Assembly: GCF_037975245.1 (NCBI RefSeq)
Contig: NC_092580.1
Coordinates: forward strand, 34,193,001-34,257,000
Reading direction: 5' to 3'
From: Apostichopus japonicus
Taxonomy: Eukaryota > Echinodermata > Holothuroidea > Aspidochirotida > Stichopodidae
Length of the DNA stretch: 64,000 bases
The notes under the pieces are model-generated. The model was not told where the DNA came from and did not search any database. It saw only the letters and a list, made by a program, of their open reading frames with translations. Shown here in pieces: positions 22,337 through 31,786 of this stretch. Position 1 is the first letter of the stretch, and every line of letters begins with the position of its first letter. The position numbers and the translations under genes were made by a program.

Positions 22337-22640
22337 AGCCCGGGTGGGGGGGGGGGCATTTGAGAAGCTTCGAGAACATTAATTATCGTCCAAATGTTAC
22401 ATAGTGATGATTTGATGTGCGTTTATACTAGGGTCATTTTGTTTTGTAAACATTAGTTGGGTTGCCATCGTGACACTATACCAGAACCGTATGTACGATG
22501 TTAATTTTGCCAAACATGCCTCCCAGATTGCTGGAAATGGCAACATTTATTTTGAGATATGATGGTTTCGATATTTACATTTCGAAAATGATAATTTAGA
22601 AAAATTGTTTTCGGCAAAATCCCTTTAGCGGGTGGGGGGG
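22337..22640. mobile_element. Fragment of a dispersed non-autonomous element, unit A
   Basis: CGTAGCCCGGGTGGGGGG start, then ATTATCGTCCAAATGTTACA and CCAAACATGCCTCCCAGATT, the reverse orientation of 13151-13400. End not defined. Counterpart 62428-62720. Confidence 0.6.
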
Positions 22641-23160
22641 GGTAGGGAAATAATACTTTACTTTATTAGCTCTGCTTTATTCATTGATTAACACGCAGGT
22701 AATTGAAGAAATAAAAGCACGCTAGGGCATTCTGATGGTAGTCGTAGCCCATAATTGCTGAGGGGAAGCCATATGGGGATGCTTAGGTGTAAATGAGTTG
22801 TTAGATTTGTGGTGTCATTATTTGCTTTACATGCCCAAAAGGGACTTACTTATGGGGGGGTAGCAGATCGGGTGGGCCGTGTAAGGGACTGAAGGTCGCT
22901 GTCCCGGGTTAGTATGTTAAGAAAAGGCCCTGGCATATGTGTATATATTCGCAGTGAATAAATATTTATAGTGAAAACATTTGGAAATTGATATTGGGAC
23001 TAACAATGGAACTGGTAGGCGTTATAAATATATTTACGAGTCGTACTTTCACATTAGACTGCTTCACTGTTCACGCAGGTTCAGGCTCAGAATCTCTCTA
23101 CATTTATTGTTATTCTAACAAAACTCGTGAATACCAAACATATACACGGTCATCACATCT
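22641..23160. other. Non-coding, unit A
   Basis: No gene recognised. Counterpart 62721-63257. Confidence 0.45.
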
Positions 23161-23225
23161 TCATACGTAATACTTATATAGCGCCTCCCAAAACTCTCGA
23201 AGCGCTCTACAATAAAAAAAAATAT
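23161..23225. repeat. Short TATATAGCGC...AGCGCTCTACA repeat, unit A
   Basis: ACTTATATAGCGCCTCCC and CTCGAAGCGCTCTACAAT followed by an A-run. This short sequence is, to my recollection, a high-copy motif of marine invertebrate genomes. Confidence 0.5.
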
Positions 23226-24111
23226 ATACGTGAAGAGCAGTTAAAATAAACATTATGATCTGTTCGAACACCATTTCTAAAATACTTGCCTAGAATCTTG
23301 AGGTTTCACACTACAAACTAATGAAAGTCAGATGAAATGATAATGAACATTACGCTAAAATTAAGAGAAAGTGCACATATATACTGTCCAGGTTTTCACA
23401 TTTATCGTGAGCCTACGTTCAAGAAGTAGGTTGTGATTTCAGGGGGCAGCTGCCCCCTGGCCACCCCACACCTGCAGGCGATACAGCACTGTTAGACAAT
23501 GTCAGAACTCCGTCGATATTAACACAACCTGCATTTATCGAATTTTCATATCTGGTGTAAATCTGAATTTGCACCAAATAACGCCAGTCTTCTAGAAGCA
23601 AAAACACCGTACAAGTTATATCGCAGTATCGTAAAAAATTACAGAGCAGGGTCTACATAGTACGTGGTGTTCACACTGATTGGTTGTTACTGTTATATCC
23701 TCGTATCGAAATATTCCGCTGGGATTATTTTCCTGTGTAGTAGCGCTAAGAAATTTCGCAGTGTTTCACGTCAAAATGGAATTATTTTGTTTGAATCTAC
23801 CATTAGACAAAACTGGTAAAGAGTTCTCATGTTTGTAATCAAAGACACGGAAATAATGGAATTTGATTGAAAGGTTCACAAATAATTTATCTTTATAAAT
23901 TAAACCACCTTTATGTTCCATTAAAGTTTAGGTACTTCGGTTCCAATGTAACATTTGATGGATCTTCTCGGTGAGGCCTCCAGGCCGGAATTGTAAATGT
24001 GAGTTTCAATATTTAATATTATGATCTTTGTACAAACACGAGACAAACAACTTCGTAGCATGGTCAGTCACGTGGTTGGGTTTACTTTCTTCAATCACAT
24101 ATGGCCATCCT
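23226..24111. other. Downstream region of the fucosyltransferase gene, unit A
   Basis: Holds a GGGGGCAGCTGCCCCC palindrome at 23443-23458; otherwise nothing recognised. Positions up to 23905 match 63326-64000, so a second fucosyltransferase copy is expected just beyond the window. Confidence 0.5.
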
Positions 24112-25368
24112 TCAGTTAGCGGTAAAATGCTTTCCTGGTGTATAGCCATACTTTGCTATCCATGCTTTACTGCTGCAACCTTTACAACCTCCCAGCCAAG
24201 AAGACCCGTACAAGTCGAGCGTTTCCTTCTTCTCTGGGACGCCATTTTTTAGAAAATCCATCAACAAACAAGCCGACTTGTTATATACAATTCTCCTATC
24301 AAGAAATTCGGTTTGACTGACCGTTCCAAACTTTTTCCATTTAAAGAAGGAGTTATACAAAACAGAGTTATTTGCTACTCTTTGTAAGTAGGTAGCAAGG
24401 TCTTCCATCGAATTAAAGTCATCCACATGGATAAATGAATTTGGCGGTCCTAACCTTTTGTAGTCCTCTTTCTTTGCCCCAATAACCACAGGGATGCTCA
24501 CACCTGTGCTAAGCACTTTCCAAAACTTTTCAGAAATATATTCCTCACAGCAACTATTTTCGAAGGCTAAAATAAACATGTAGTCTCGTTGTAGCCATCC
24601 ACAGTCTGAGGAACGTCGTTCACATTTAGGTGTCATGTTACCACATTTTCCAAACCTGTCAATGGGCATGTATTCTGCCAGATCCTTCACGAACTTAGTG
24701 CGATCCCAAGAAATAGTATCACAGTGACTGGACATCCACATGGCAAACTTGTGGTGCAATTTATGATAATCCACGTCGATTTCGTCATCGTTAAAGGTAA
24801 CGTAGGGTTTGTAACGGCCATAAGGTACTGAAATATCCGATTTGGAATGGTAAGTGTATGTAACGTTAAATATGTTCCTTCCAATGTTGTACTGTTTGGG
24901 CGGAATGTAGTCCATTGTTGTTAATGGGCTTTCGTCGGTAGTAAATACCCATATTTGTCGTGGTGTTCGCTTCGCTAGCAATCTCTTCCACAAGCTTTTG
25001 TCTTTAAAACCACCGGCGAATATAACCACTTTCGATCTCCTAAATTTAGAGGAATTTATATCTGCTCTCTGAAAATTAACAATTCCATTCTGACAGTCGT
25101 ATCTTTCTGGTACCATATTTTGGTTAAGCCAAAATGCTCGCAAACTGAACCACGTCCACAGATGTGTCCGATTCTTATGTTGGGTCCGATTTGAAACATT
25201 TATTGATCGATCACCAGTTGATAAATCAGTTTCAGAATTCCGAACGTCAAAGCTTGCAAACGTTCTCGAATTATAACCTCCCATTTTATTGAAAAATGTA
25301 AGAATAACACAGGCTAAAACTGATATGATAACAAAGAACAGTGATTGCATTACTTTGTAGGGCACCAT
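24112..25368 (-). CDS. Alpha-1,3-fucosyltransferase (GT10), single exon, 418 aa
   Basis: Transfers fucose from GDP-fucose to N-acetylglucosamine-type acceptors in the Golgi lumen. Short cytosolic N-terminus, one membrane segment at about residues 8-26 (SLFFVIISVLACVILTFF), then a stalk with several N-glycosylation sequons: a type II Golgi protein. The N-terminal acceptor domain has TTDESPLT and FNVTYTYHSKSDISVPYG. The donor-binding motif YMFILAFENSCCEEYISEKF is at about 263-282, then SIPVVIGA and SFIHVDDF. Length and motif order are normal and the frame is intact. ATG 25368 is chosen; the frame is open upstream to a TTG at 25401 and beyond, where CTCTATCAGCGCAG could be an acceptor for a 5' exon. 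The start is 117 bp from the large transposon. Confidence 0.92.
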   Translation of the reverse strand: MVPYKVMQSLFFVIISVLACVILTFFNKMGGYNSRTFASFDVRNSETDLSTGDRSINVSNRTQHKNRTHLWTWFSLRAFWLNQNMVPERYDCQNGIVNFQRADINSSKFRRSKVVIFAGGFKDKSLWKRLLAKRTPRQIWVFTTDESPLTTMDYIPPKQYNIGRNIFNVTYTYHSKSDISVPYGRYKPYVTFNDDEIDVDYHKLHHKFAMWMSSHCDTISWDRTKFVKDLAEYMPIDRFGKCGNMTPKCERRSSDCGWLQRDYMFILAFENSCCEEYISEKFWKVLSTGVSIPVVIGAKKEDYKRLGPPNSFIHVDDFNSMEDLATYLQRVANNSVLYNSFFKWKKFGTVSQTEFLDRRIVYNKSACLLMDFLKNGVPEKKETLDLYGSSWLGGCKGCSSKAWIAKYGYTPGKHFTAN

Positions 25369-25485
25369 GATTCCGTTTGTCACCTTGAAGATTACATACA
25401 AGGCTAGAATTAGGCAGACAACCTGCGCTGATAGAGGTGAACGCCTAATTGTATGGAATCAATGACTCGTAACGGTGGTCGATGT

Positions 25486-25599
25486 CACAGGCACTCGTAA
25501 CGTTATGTAGGTGCATAGTATATAAACACAGAGCGTTATGTAGGTGTATAGTATATAACCACGGAGCGTTATGTAGTTGTATTTTATATAAACACGGAG
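25486..25599 (+). repeat. Left terminus: inverted repeat followed by three 33 bp tandem repeats
   Basis: The terminal inverted repeat starts at 25486. From 25501 the sequence is three direct copies of a 33 bp unit (25501-25533, 25534-25566, 25567-25599), each starting CGTTATGTAG and containing TATATAA followed by CACAGAG or CACGGAG. The first copy belongs to the terminal repeat. In the Drosophila P element, transposase binds internal sites overlapping a TATA box; by analogy these repeats could be transposase sites or TATA-like elements, which is inference. Confidence 0.8.
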
Positions 25600-25799
25600 A
25601 AGGTAGGACACTCAATTCAAAACAAACGTTGCAAAGTCACCATTTTCAGAAAAAGTTACGTTCCAATTTGACCAAAACCAGCGTACTGTAAGCATTACTA
25701 GAGTACAAGATGATAACCTGCGGTAAATCTGACTACAATTTGACCTCTGTAGCACAGATGATTCGTTAATTTGCGGTCAAAATGATGAGTTGTACCGTT
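25600..25799. other. Unique sequence between the left 33 bp repeats and the subterminal repeat
   Basis: 200 bp inside the left end of the transposon with no counterpart at the right end. No feature recognised. Confidence 0.5.
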
Positions 25800-25904
25800 A
25801 TCACGACAATCTAATTCTTCTCGCCATTTTGAATGACGTCACTGGTTGGTCACGAACAATCCCATTGGAGGAAAGACGGGTACAGATGACGTAATGAAAA
25901 GTTT
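25800..25904 (+). repeat. Left subterminal inverted repeat of the large transposon
   Basis: About 105 bp that match the reverse complement of 39950-40053 with a few differences. It contains TGACGTCA (the CRE palindrome), ATTGG/CCAAT boxes and AAATGGC, so it looks like promoter sequence as well as a structural repeat. It does not extend to the terminus; about 200 bp of unique sequence separates it from the 33 bp repeats. Confidence 0.82.
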
Positions 25905-26009
25905 GAAGTGAGGTAAATAAGAGACAAGAAACCGAAAGTGAAGCCTGTTGTAATTTATATTTTCTGTACACAGCGTAAAAGCCCATAGCTGGTGAAAGTT
26001 TGGTTTAAC

Positions 26010-26243
26010 TTAAGAGCTCGAGGGAATATGTGGCGTCTGAATGCAATGCTTCAGAATTCCCATCTGACATTTAGATTCAAAAGCTGCTTCTTCATCATTC
26101 CCTTCCAAAAATGAATTGTAATATGAATAAGCCTTAATCCCAAAGGTGGAAAAACCTGCGACTTTGCAGTACGTATTGATACAATGAAGTTTCTCTATAG
26201 CATGTGATAAATTTCTCTCGTCGAAAACTTCCTTTGTACTCAA
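26010..26243 (-). other. Open frame downstream of the PHD exon, unknown
   Basis: A 77-codon frame with no ATG start (it opens at TTG), ending in TPHIPSSS. It includes CINTYCKVAGFSTFGIKAYSYYNSFLEG. The composition looks protein-like and it lies inside the transposon on the helicase strand, so it could be a last exon or the 5' piece of something lost. I recognise no domain. Confidence 0.3.
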
Positions 26244-26262
26244 TAGTCAAGGTATAGAAGAT

Positions 26263-26881
26263 CTATTGTTTGCATGTTGTGCAGTACCAATGGGTGTCTT
26301 TAAGTTCCTGCTCCTCCCCATTAAGGCCCATGCATTGATAGTGAAACCACATTGCACATCCATCACAGCAAACACAATCTGTAATACATTCCAAGAAGCA
26401 GAATCCACATGGCCATTTCAGGGTCTTTGGGTTTTTTTCCTTGCCTTTGGATTTTTCCTTCTTAGTAGGCTTCCTCTTATTGGATATTTGGTTGGAAGAA
26501 CTGCTACAGGATGCTGTCATGTCTGGGTTGGTTGATGAATGTAAGCTGGAAAGTGGGTGGTAGCTTGGAGAGCTTCTTCATATTGTTTCCTTTTCTGGGC
26601 TCTGACATTTTGATCTGCTTGCGGTGGGCTTCTTTCTTCTGAACCTTTGTAGATCTTTTGTATTCCCTCCTGAATTGTGCAGACGACATATTGATATGCT
26701 TCTGAAAAAACTGTCTAAGCTCTCTTGCACAATTATCAAACTCACCGTGTGGAAACAGTTTGTGTAACATGCTTGTCAAAGGTGGATCCGACATGATTGT
26801 CTTAAAAATAAAATCGTACATTTCATCTCCATGGGCTTTGACGGTTTGCTCTGTTTCAAGTTTCCTGACAGTGGCATCTAG
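26263..26881 (-). pseudogene. PHD-finger exon at the C-terminus of the helicase gene
   Basis: From the acceptor at 26883-26882 the exon reads LDATVRKLETEQTVKAHGDE, then a basic stretch (KVQKKEAHRKQIKMSEPRKG). A one-base shift between 26521 and 26504 is needed to continue into KRKPTKKEKSKGKEKNP and a PHD finger. The finger has the C4HC3 order: CGFC, CVCCDGC, WFHYQC and WYCTTC. PHD fingers commonly read histone H3 tails; in a transposon protein it could direct targeting to chromatin (inference). The frame ends with CKQ-TAG at 26263. A TIR element sits exactly at the acceptor. Confidence 0.7.
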
Positions 26882-26883
26882 CT

Positions 26884-27986
26884 CAGGCGCGTATCCAGGG
26901 GGGGGGGGGCGTTGGGGGCGCGCGCCCTCGGGTTAGAAAAAGAGGAGAGAAAAAAAAGGGAAGAAAAGAGGGAAAAAAGAGGGGGGGAAAAGAGGAGGAA
27001 GGAGAGGAAGGAAGGGAAAAGAAAAAAGAAGAAAGAGAGAAAAAGGAGAAAAGGAGGGAGTAAAAGAAAAACGCCAAGACACCGGGAAGAGAACGAGGAA
27101 CAGTGACATCATCACAGCACTGATCCCTATTATATACACATGGCCGGGTAGCCAGTGAGGGGTCGAGGATTTTGGAAGGGCGTGCGCCTCACCCTACCCT
27201 TATACCGACAACTCCATTTTTGACGTTTCCATTTTTCCTCTCTCACTAATGTATCTATATATATATACTATATATGGTCTATCATAACGCGTGTGTGTGT
27301 ATGGACGCCTTAAACAATTGTGCTATGAAAACAACTGTGGCAGGTCTCGACCGAGTCGTCGGCCGGGGAACATGACGCATTTCGGGAAGGGCGACTGCCT
27401 CCCCCCCCGCCCCTGAGCATATTTGTTTATGATATCGCTAGTAATTTCAAAATAGAAAATGCTTTGATGAAACTTACAAGGCATGAGAAATGTCATTTCC
27501 AGCGATGTGGGAGGCATTTTTGGGCAAAATTTTCTTGTACGCTTCGCTCCAACCCATGGTTCTGGGTAGTGCCATTTCCAGCGACCTGGGAGGCATTTTC
27601 GGCCAAAATTTTCTTGTAAGCTTCGCGCCAACTCGTGGTGGCGCTACGCTTAGATAGTTTGCCTACAGGCTTCGCCCCTCCATTGGATCGCCTGTTCGAA
27701 TTTGTAAAGCAAACAGCAGATATCACATCATATGAGTGATCATGAAAATGGCGGTTCCAGGATGAACAGCCTCAAAACGATGTGTGTAGTCATAGGAATC
27801 CAATTTGATTTTGGGGGATGTAACGACTTGCCCGGAAAATATCACCTAAATTTTTCGCGCGCTCCGCGCGCATTCAACATGTTAATTGTTCTTGTACGCT
27901 GCGCGCCAACTCATGGTGGCGCTTCGCTTAGATAGTAATTCGCCCCACCCCCCCCCCCGGGTTAAAAAATCCTAGATACGCCCCTG
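26884..27986. mobile_element. Non-autonomous TIR element at a splice acceptor
   Basis: Termini CAGGCGCGTATCCAGG and CCTAGATACGCCCCTG form an imperfect inverted repeat. TAGCT flanks both sides (26879-26883 and 27987-27991), a 5 bp duplication. The inside is a mosaic: a 130 bp purine-rich block (26937-27070), TA/TG microsatellites, and three copies of the CTTGTACGCTTCGCGCCAAC-type core shared with other elements here. Taking it out would rebuild a GTAAGT...TTCTTCTGTCAG intron of about 35 bp between the linker and PHD exons. Confidence 0.8.
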
Positions 27987-28022
27987 TAGCTGACAGAAGA
28001 ATTGAAATGTATCATTACTTAC

Positions 28023-28627
28023 ATGGCAAAGGCTATCTCTTAAATTATTTTTCCTTTGGATTCTGCAAGTGATGGTTTGTCACATGAAGTTTCATTTATA
28101 CTTGCAGCAGTTACTACAAGCATGTCCAGCAGCTCCACTTGTCTGTGTGTGGTGTTTACAAACTCCTTGGCTTTTGGACTGTACATATGCCTTCTCACTG
28201 CCTCTCTCTTCCTGTGCCTCACTGTGGCCACACACCACCCAGCAATATACCGCAACTTAGATCTGCCACCATCAAAGGTGTCAAACACCTTCTGTGCCTC
28301 TCTATCTGCAGCATCCTTTATCTGTTTAGTTGCATTTGTAGTAACAACTTCCCGAACTTTGCAAGCAAGGCCAAATGCCAGCCTAGATTGTGTCTTCTCG
28401 AAGGTGGTGGTCAGAAAAAGTTGCTCCACATGGCCACGGTAGGCTTCAGATCCCAAGTAGTTGTTGAAGGAGGCATAGAAAGTGGAGCAGTTGTGATTTT
28501 TGGAGTTGCCTAGTGGTACAAGTGTTTCAAAGAGGCTTTTAACTGTGTTGTAGATTTTACTCATAAAAGAGTCGGCGATGCTGATGCGGGATCTCAGTAA
28601 AGTGATTTGGTTGTTAAGGTTTTCCTG
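28023..28627 (-). pseudogene. Continuation of the helicase frame: linker region of unknown function
   Basis: In the same frame as the helicase and directly after its TAG, the sequence reads QENLNNQITLLRSRISIADSF and onward through GLACKVREVV, FDGGRSKLRYIAGWC and HRKREAVRRH. I do not recognise a named domain. It stops at TAA 28042-28040, but 17 nt later there is a GTAAGT donor (28022-28017). Shifting by one base in the GGAAAAATAATTT run would remove the stop and leave the exon ending in phase 0, which is what the PHD exon at 26881 needs. I infer one protein, helicase-linker-PHD, with a nonsense codon and a one-base indel. Two separate genes remain possible. Confidence 0.55.
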
Positions 28628-29379
28628 CTACTTTGTTAGGACAATCTTACAGGTCATGGCATCTAGTAAGTCTGTTGTTTGAAAAGGCAATGTGTCACCT
28701 GCATCCCCTGTTAGTACCTTCTTGTACATATCCATGAAGTTTAGTAATTCTTCATCACTGTCAGGTTCTTTCTCTTCATGACAACTTGACTGAGGGGTGA
28801 AATCTGCTGCCTTTTGTTCAACTTGATGCAAGCTGTCCACATTAACTTGGCAGCAGTGAAGCGTATCCTTCATAGGGGTTGATTCAGAGTCATAGAATTC
28901 TCTGATTTCTCTTGGTTGTGGCTTAAGTAGGTTCAGCTTAAAATGTGTGACATGTAGACCATCTTTGGATTGTGCTCTTTCAATTGCAACTCCGATCTGT
29001 CCTGGAAATGTCATATGTCGACAGTCTACTTCTAGTCTCTTAATAGACATTCCCTGGGCCTTGTGGACTGTCATAGCAAAAGCGAGTGCCAGTGGTAGCT
29101 GCTTTCTGCTTGCAACATCCTTTCCTTTGTCTGCAGAAAAGACTGTAAATCTAAAGGGATGAACATTAGTTGTACCATCCAATCCGTTAAATTGCACTGT
29201 TACATGGCTGGTGTGCATATCCTGCACAATCCCTCTTAGTCCATTCACTAGTGTTCGTGTTACGTTTGCTGTCAGGATAACAGGAGCACCCACCTTCAGA
29301 TGTAACACCGGTAGTGCCACACTTCTTGACAGCGCTCTTATGTCGCCATCGCCAATTCCTTTGTAACTCTTCATAGTGC
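28628..29379 (-). CDS. PIF1-family DNA helicase, exon 3 (C-terminal motor half)
   Basis: The exon starts after a TTTGTATCATTGCAG acceptor and reads TMKSYKGIGDGD, then LHLKVGAPVILTANV, LVNGLRGIV, a central insert, LALAFAMTVHKAQGMS (helicase motif V) and GQIGVAIERAQS (motif VI with the arginine finger). That order and spacing match the C-terminal half of PIF1/RecD-like helicases. After the motor an acidic tail (DSDEELLNFM) runs to a TAG at 28630-28628. The same frame continues open beyond this TAG into the next entry. The unit A counterpart would lie left of the window. Confidence 0.82.
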
Positions 29380-29471
29380 CTGCAATGATACAAATATGAG
29401 TATTTAAAAATGTGCATAATATTTATACCAGCACAAGAGATTAATGGCTTGCAATGTTTACCCTCTGTCAG

Positions 29472-30468
29472 GTTGACAGAGAGAATCACAATTGAACCGA
29501 GCGGTTATGTGGCATTCAGGGAGCTTATGAAGGAGAGTAGCCCAAAGTCAAAGAAACAACTGGCCACTGCCTTACAGAAACTATTCCAATTTGCCAAGAA
29601 AGGAAGAAAGCAGATTGGTGGGATATCTGTTTTGGTTTACCATGGCATCTCAATGATTCAGAAGGAAAACGTTATCCCCAATGAAGAACTTACATTGCAA
29701 CTACAGGAACTGACAAAATTTATTCAAGCTGATGTCATCTTGGTATCCTGTTCACCAGAGAAACTTGAAGTAAGTGTTAGCTCCTCAATGTTTGTTGATG
29801 GTAACATGGTGATGAAAGACATACAAATATGCGATGGCACTTGGACGCTGAAGGTGAGAGGTCGTTCCATAGACATCGATAAACTTGATCTTGACAGCAG
29901 ATTTGTTTGCACTGAAAGAGGCTTCTTGAAAACAATTGACATTGTTCGGAAACTATCGCGTTGCAGAGGATTTCATCTGATTGAGCCTAGGGAAGAATTA
30001 CGTTACTTTAGGGTAGAAAAAATTAGATCAGAGATCTCCAGCACAGACGTAACGGTCATACGATCAAGTTACTGCAAACAGGTCCTTTCATGGGCAGCTA
30101 CTTCAGGTATTTGTACCTGCTGTAAGAAACTACCTTCGCTGAACCTAGGGAAAGATGTGATATTAGATGAAGATGATGACAGCGACATATCCAAGATTTT
30201 GGAGAGCTATTTCCCAAATGCATCACCTGAGATGAAAGTACTTCTGAAGTCACAACATGGTGCCCTTAAAACGAAAAGTCCAAATGGCAGAAAGTGGGAC
30301 AAGGAAATCATCAGTCTCTGCCTATCACTTTGGTTGAGGAACCCACAAGCGTACCAGGACTTAAAAGATAGTAATTACTTGGTTCTACCATCTGGACGTC
30401 ATCTTCGAAGATACAAGAACATAGTGAAGCAGCGGAATACAAGAAGCAGTATTTCATTGGATGTATGA
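29472..30468 (+). CDS. THAP9/P-element-like transposase, N-proximal exon
   Basis: After a TACCCTCTGTCAG acceptor the frame reads LTERITIEPSGYVAF and continues 330 residues. A CTCC/CCKK pair near residue 235, an acidic patch (DEDDDSD), then KWDKEIISLCLSLWLRNPQAY and LVLPSGRHLRRYKNIVKQ match the conserved block ahead of the RNase H-like core in P-element and THAP9 transposases (aromatic, ...AY..L, LPS...L.R). No THAP DNA-binding domain is seen, so 5' exons are missing or lie elsewhere. The frame slips by one base at about 30460 into the next piece. Confidence 0.72.
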
Positions 30469-30727
30469 GGCAGCTAATGATGCTCACATAGCTCCTGATG
30501 GCAGAGCTGGCTTACTGAACCATGATGAGACCAAAATTCAGGAAGATCTTGTTATAGAAATGGATAATGGCAAACCAAACTTGATTGGTTGGGTAGATAG
30601 TGGTGTTGAGTGCAATAACCTCAGAACATTAAAAAGCATGGCTGTATCTCAGGAACTAGCTACAGAGGTGTTTTTGGATGCAAATTGTCACGAAACTGAT
30701 GAAAAACTTGAAAATGACAAGTTATAG
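30461..30727 (+). CDS. P-like transposase, start of the RNase H-like core
   Basis: This continues the preceding piece after a one-base shift: HWMYEAANDAHI, then LLNHDETKIQEDLVIEM, a PNLIGWVDSG turn and LKSMAVSQELATEV. The DE.....DL segment followed by LIGWVD is the first catalytic-aspartate block of P/THAP9 transposases. The family pattern then runs directly into a strand ending FLGFTGF, which is found only at about 31840, so homology stops around 30670 and resumes 1.1 kb later. Confidence 0.7.
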   Translation: MYEAANDAHIAPDGRAGLLNHDETKIQEDLVIEMDNGKPNLIGWVDSGVECNNLRTLKSMAVSQELATEVFLDANCHETDEKLENDKL

Positions 30728-31786
30728 TAGCTACATTAGGATGAAATGTTATAGATTGAAAAGATATTTTATCTTTCTTACAATCTTTTAAAAGTTGAAC
30801 TTTTTTTTGAAATATTTAACGTGTACAATACGGTACAAGTGCTGCGTGTTTTAGTTTATACGAAAATCTTGGCAAGTTTCCAAAAAAATGTTTCTCATTA
30901 GAAAATCTTGGCAAGTTTCCAGAAAAATTTCTCGTGACACTAGATCAACACCCACTATGAATTGGTTGCGTTCTTATAACCCTATAGTTATATGTAGCAC
31001 AGGTGCATCTTCGACTATACCACTACTGTCATGTGTACAAGTAACAATCAGTACAAAGGTCAACTTGTGTAAGTTTGCTATGCGCAGGCTTTCGTCGAGA
31101 ACGGCGATTCTTAAAACTTTGCACAGAGAAGTTGTATAGAATATGTGTGATAGCAGAAACGAAGTCGTTCGAACTGAAGTCAAACTCATACGATAGAAGA
31201 CACTTAAACAGTATGCGTTTACGAACGTTACATACAAGAAAAAAATGTGGACGACAATAAATGGTTATAAACATTTCCCGTGATGCTGATAATAAAATTC
31301 GGTACAACAGCGATCTTCCCGCGCCGGGCCGTGTGACACACACCTGGTAGTGTGAGAAAGAAGTCGTTGACGTTACCATTGTGAGTAGGTTGGGATTTGG
31401 GAACGCTCATCATTTACCGCGAATGGCACTTTTACATTCACGAAGCATGTTCACGTGCCCTATAGTTAAGCTAGATTTTTTCCATTGACTTCAGTGTGGT
31501 ATTAGGCTACACACAATCATGGGATGTCAGTATTGTGGAAGGGGAATGATATCGAGACCAATTGTACGGCAATACACCAAGTTACAATGAATGCGAACAA
31601 TAGACCATTGATAAGTTGCGACGGACTGTGCAAGTAAGCTCCTATTAATAAATTTCTGTCACTCTTTCTTGCTGCTAAGAAAGCCTATTGTTACGTGTTC
31701 GTAGACCCAACCCACGGCTGTCTCATTAACTTGCCAAGTGAAGCACTGTGGTCACTGGGCCGTGAAGAATATTCAGTAGCAGCACA
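30728..31786. other. Unassigned sequence splitting the transposase core
   Basis: About 1 kb between the two halves of the transposase core. There is a short direct repeat (GAAAATCTTGGCAAGTTTCC at about 30863 and 30901) and an open frame at 31695-31910 (PTHGCLINLPSEALWSLG) that I do not recognise. It could be an intron with weak splice sites or an old insertion; no inverted repeats or target duplication were found. Confidence 0.4.

Noticed and set aside
25369-25401. Upstream TTG as the fucosyltransferase start
   Set aside because: The ATG at 25368 gives a normal short cytosolic tail before the membrane segment.
26883-27139. Phe/Ser- and Lys/Glu-rich frames
   Set aside because: Low-complexity purine block inside the TIR element.
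28056-28513. Plus-strand open frames opposite the helicase linker
   Set aside because: They are antisense shadows of the minus-strand coding exon, with no recognisable domain.
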